Shown here in pieces: positions 14,372 to 16,482 of a stretch of DNA of 16,482 nucleotides. A model generated the notes under the pieces. The model was not told the DNA's origin. It was given only the letters and a program-made list of their open reading frames with translations, and made no database searches. The stretch comes from Psychrobacter sp. (GTDB taxonomy: Bacteria; Pseudomonadota; Gammaproteobacteria; Pseudomonadales; Moraxellaceae), in NCBI GenBank assembly GCA_029264635.1, contig JARIAA010000175.1, forward strand, positions 1 through 16,482. The letters are read 5' to 3'. The stretch's first letter is position 1. Each line of letters opens with the position of its first letter. A program made the position numbers and the translations under genes.

Positions 14372-14411
14372 GAGCCTAATAATTGTCTTTTAATGGATAG
14401 TTATTAGGCTC
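14372..14411 (-). terminator. Hairpin overlapping the 3' end of the second secreted paralog
   Basis: GAGCCTAATAA (14372-14382) and TTATTAGGCTC (14401-14411) are perfect 11-bp arms around an 18-base loop. On the minus strand it is followed by GTTTTC and AAAAAATA, a poor T-run. The stem contains the last codons and stop of the gene. A terminator is the likeliest role, though weak. Confidence 0.4.
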
Positions 14412-15200
14412 TATATAACCTTTGTCTTTTTGGTAGTTGATATAAAAAATAGTGTTTTTATAGGTTTTACCCTGATTATATCCATTGACCGTTAGCTTTA
14501 GAGGGTAAAACCCGTTTACCGTTTTACTGGTATTAATCTCTAAATCAGCACTCCTATCATTACATAGACGCTGCCCTTGACTACCACAACCGTCTGAACC
14601 ACCACTATCAAAACCTGCGCCAATCCAGTTCTCTATTATACCGCGACCTTTCGGCATCAATATGACAAAGCTGGTGCTGGTGTAACCTTGATGCGTGTCA
14701 CCATGCTCATTTATAAAGCCCCACGTATTTGTCGCAAACTGTTCTAAATCCCAACCACCTAAACCAAGCCCCCAACTACCTGCATTCATATACGGATTGG
14801 CCGACTCAACTTGCCAACCATTATCTTTAGGCTTTAAAACAAACATACCGACTAAACCACTAGCGCCATGACCACGTAAAACTTCTTCACCATTCTCATC
14901 AAAGCTAACATTACCTGTAATCAATATATATAAGCGTTTACCCTTATCAGTCTCTATGACTTTTTGCCGATCGATATCGATGCAATAGCCCGTCATATAT
15001 GGTTCTTTAGTTAAACCATTCACGGAACCAGAAGGTGCAATGACACAATGACACTGTAATGCTTCATTATAAAGCGGATAATACGGCTTGAGAATATCCA
15101 TCACACTATCAGCAGCAGAGGTATTGGTGGCAAAGCCTAATAGTCCAAAACCAAGAAACAATCTTAAAATGAATATTGATCGATATAATTTGGCGTGCAT
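14376..15200 (-). CDS. Secreted protein of unknown function, paralog of the preceding gene
   Basis: Exported protein of 274 residues from the ATG at 15200, with signal peptide MHAKLYRSIFILRLFLGFGL ending near NTSAA, so periplasmic or secreted. No known domain recognised. It aligns end to end with the product of 15242-16084, sharing YYPxYNxAxQC, GYCIxIDRQ, SGLVGxFVLKP, GWxVExANPxMNAG, WGFxNxHxDxH and NGFYPLxxTVNG. Cysteines 50, 73, 205 and 213 match the paralog and may form two disulfides; Cys52 is extra. HGDTH at 166-170 corresponds to HSDSH there. The reading frame also opens at 15245, where ATGA overlaps the upstream stop, but that start would put 15 polar residues before the signal peptide and lacks a ribosome site. 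The 15200 start has GAGG 8 bases upstream. It is the second gene of a two-gene unit. Confidence 0.75.
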   Translation of the reverse strand: MHAKLYRSIFILRLFLGFGLLGFATNTSAADSVMDILKPYYPLYNEALQCHCVIAPSGSVNGLTKEPYMTGYCIDIDRQKVIETDKGKRLYILITGNVSFDENGEEVLRGHGASGLVGMFVLKPKDNGWQVESANPYMNAGSWGLGLGGWDLEQFATNTWGFINEHGDTHQGYTSTSFVILMPKGRGIIENWIGAGFDSGGSDGCGSQGQRLCNDRSADLEINTSKTVNGFYPLKLTVNGYNQGKTYKNTIFYINYQKDKGYIEPNNYPLKDNY

Positions 15201-15241
15201 CCTACCTACCTCAATTGACTCATTAAATGACTCTGACGATA

Positions 15242-16084
15242 TCATTGTATTGGGTAATCTTTAGGGGCTTGATACCCTTTTTTTGGCTCGTATTTTATTT
15301 TATAGACCTGATTGTTATAGGTCTTTTTTTCTGAACCGTCATAGTTATACTCATGACCATTGACCGTAATCTCTAGCGGGTAAAAGCCATTTATCAGCGT
15401 CGTTTTATCGATATTGAGTTTGGCTTTCAATAATGTGCAATATTCTACCTTTCTATCTTTACTACAGCCAGATGGTGCTATAGGATTGTTTTCTGTAGTT
15501 GCTTTCGCAGCTATATGACTATCTATCACTTTTTTTGACTTAGGGTCTGGTGTCATTAATACGTATTCAGAAAAAGATTGATTGTAGTGCGAGTCACTAT
15601 GAATATTCATAAATCCCCACTTATCAGGGGCAACTTCTATCAGCTTCCAGTCTTTTAGACCTTTACCAGAAGCACCTGCATTCATCGCTGGATTAGCGTA
15701 TTCAACCTCCCAACCTGAACCTCGTGGCTTTAAAACAAACAAGCCTACTAGACCAGAAAAGACGTGTGCCCCATAAGCTTCGCTACCGTCTTCATTAAAA
15801 CCTATGTCACCAATGACTGATATATATAACCTTGTGCCTTGTTTGGTTTCTACCCTCAATTGTCTATCAATCTTAATACAATAACCGCTTTGATAAAGTG
15901 TGCCTTCACCATTTGATGAGCCATCATTTGCAATAATACCTCGACACTGCTTAGCCTTATTATAGATAGGATAGTATTCCTTGATAATTTCATTGACAGT
16001 TTGACCTGCATAAGCATGAGTTACACTAAGTATTAAAAATGTGAAAACTAAATTTTTAACCCAAACATTACTTTTGACAACCAT
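15242..16084 (-). CDS. Secreted protein of unknown function, first of a tandem pair
   Basis: Exported protein of 280 residues with signal peptide MVVKSNVWVKNLVFTFLILS ending at AYA (about 26), so periplasmic or secreted. No known domain recognised. It contains the pair's shared core: YYPIYNKAKQC at 37-47, GYCIKIDRQ at 67-75, SGLVGLFVLKP at 110-120, ANPAMNAG at 130-137, WGFMNIHSDSH at 156-166 and NGFYPLEITVNG at 232-243. Cysteines 47, 69, 207 and 216 are all kept in the paralog. The HxDxH motif might bind metal, but no known metal family fits. The region around 167-230 is the least conserved, which may reflect a specificity loop. It has its own promoter candidate upstream, and its stop (TGA) overlaps a possible ATG of the downstream gene. 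Identity between the pair is roughly 40-45% by eye. Confidence 0.78.
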   Translation of the reverse strand: MVVKSNVWVKNLVFTFLILSVTHAYAGQTVNEIIKEYYPIYNKAKQCRGIIANDGSSNGEGTLYQSGYCIKIDRQLRVETKQGTRLYISVIGDIGFNEDGSEAYGAHVFSGLVGLFVLKPRGSGWEVEYANPAMNAGASGKGLKDWKLIEVAPDKWGFMNIHSDSHYNQSFSEYVLMTPDPKSKKVIDSHIAAKATTENNPIAPSGCSKDRKVEYCTLLKAKLNIDKTTLINGFYPLEITVNGHEYNYDGSEKKTYNNQVYKIKYEPKKGYQAPKDYPIQ

Positions 16085-16107
16085 ATGTTTTTTTCACTTT
16101 TAAGATT

Positions 16108-16137
16108 TTCATATAAATAATGCCAAACATACGTCAA
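16108..16137 (-). promoter_or_regulatory. Candidate promoter of the secreted-protein pair
   Basis: On the minus strand, TTGACG (16132-16137) is separated by 18 bases from TATGAA (16108-16113). An overlapping alternative is TTGTTA with TATGTT at 17 bases further upstream. It lies about 24 bases before the first start codon. The upstream ahpF terminator isolates this unit, so a promoter is needed here. Confidence 0.4.
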
Positions 16138-16172
16138 CTTATATAATTTAACAAGCGGTAAAGTATGTTCCA

Positions 16173-16201
16173 CAAAAAAGCCACCTCTTTCAAGGTGGCT
16201 T
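16173..16201 (-). terminator. Terminator of ahpF
   Basis: On the minus strand, AAGCCACCT / AGGTGGCTT is a perfect 9-bp stem with a 6-base loop, followed by a T-run. It lies 25 bases after the ahpF stop. Confidence 0.9.
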
Positions 16202-16225
16202 CTGAATTCAACACTAAGACTACGC

Positions 16226-16482
16226 TTACTGCATAACTAAGTATTCAAACGCTGACAATGCAGCTTTACTACCCTCGCCCATCGCAATATTAATTTGCTT
16301 AAAGGGCACAGTGGTCACATCACCACAAGCAAAGATACCTTTATGACTGGTACGGCAACGTTCATCAATCTCAATTTCGCCAAATTTATTGGTAGCTACC
16401 AAGTCTTTAACCACATCAGAGTTTGGCACTAGACCAATTTGTACAAACACAGCCGATAAATCCACGGTCTGCTGCTGATTGC
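16226..16482 (-). CDS. ahpF: Alkyl hydroperoxide reductase subunit F, C-terminal part (cut by window end)
   Basis: Only the last 85 or so residues are in the window; the frame continues past base 16482, so the GTG at 16465 is internal and not a start. The visible part reads [39 protein letters not shown] and [13 protein letters not shown], the FAD-binding C-terminal end of the AhpF/thioredoxin-reductase-like flavoprotein. AhpF uses NADH to reduce the peroxiredoxin AhpC, which destroys hydrogen peroxide and organic hydroperoxides in the cytosol. The [16 protein letters not shown] end distinguishes AhpF from thioredoxin reductase. ahpC is probably nearby outside the window. Confidence 0.9.
   Translation of the reverse strand, partial: NQQQTVDLSAVFVQIGLVPNSDVVKDLVATNKFGEIEIDERCRTSHKGIFACGDVTTVPFKQINIAMGEGSKAALSAFEYLVMQ

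Noticed and set aside
1..16482. CRISPR array, transposase, integrase or prophage remnant
   Set aside because: No regularly spaced repeats, no transposase- or phage-like proteins and no target-site duplications were seen.

Overview
The window looks like chromosomal DNA from a gammaproteobacterium of the family Moraxellaceae, most likely Psychrobacter. I infer this from the protein flavour, the moderate-to-low GC content, AT-rich intergenic regions, A/T-flanked terminator hairpins, and the gene content (TrxC, BolA next to a SirB-like protein, AhpF, BASS transporter). No species can be named from the sequence alone.

Layout. (1) 30-2341, plus strand: a short-chain dehydrogenase with a TTG start, then a cytosine-deaminase-like amidohydrolase with an altered active site. 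(2) 2452-4207, minus strand: an apparent two-gene operon with its own promoter, an SDR followed by an exported metallo-beta-lactamase-fold protein of the N-acyl-homoserine-lactonase type. (3) 4354-4558, minus strand: a tRNA-Gly(GCC) with a clear promoter and terminator. (4) 4931-7318, plus strand: a lipoprotein M48 metalloprotease, BolA, a SirB2-like membrane protein and a small lipoprotein. (5) 7473-12261: trxC and a persulfide-dioxygenase-like protein on the minus strand. Divergent from them are a BigR/SqrR-type ArsR repressor, a SulP anion transporter, a frameshifted DUF442 gene and an intact DUF442 (rhodanese-like) gene. (6) 12521-14297, plus strand: a GST-family protein and a bile acid:sodium symporter-family transporter. 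(7) 14376-16137, minus strand: two tandem paralogous exported proteins of unknown function. (8) 16226 to the window end, minus strand: the C-terminal end of ahpF.

The most coherent system is region 5, which reads as a sulfide/persulfide sensing and detoxification module. The repressor carries two cysteines 66 residues apart, the spacing known for SqrR/BigR. The enzyme has the full metal-ligand set of ETHE1/Blh-type persulfide dioxygenases. The DUF442 proteins match the N-terminal half of Blh fusions, so Blh appears here as separate genes. SulP could move the resulting sulfur oxyanion. Inverted repeats lie between the divergent genes, and a 14-base motif upstream of the repressor recurs with 13/14 matches upstream of the DUF442 pair, suggesting shared control.

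The least explained part is the tandem pair of secreted proteins at 14376-16084. They share four cysteines and an HxDxH motif, and I recognise no known domain. Several intergenic inverted repeats (11420-11470, 13347-13401, 12464-12492) are also unexplained. No CRISPR array, transposase, phage gene or rRNA was seen.
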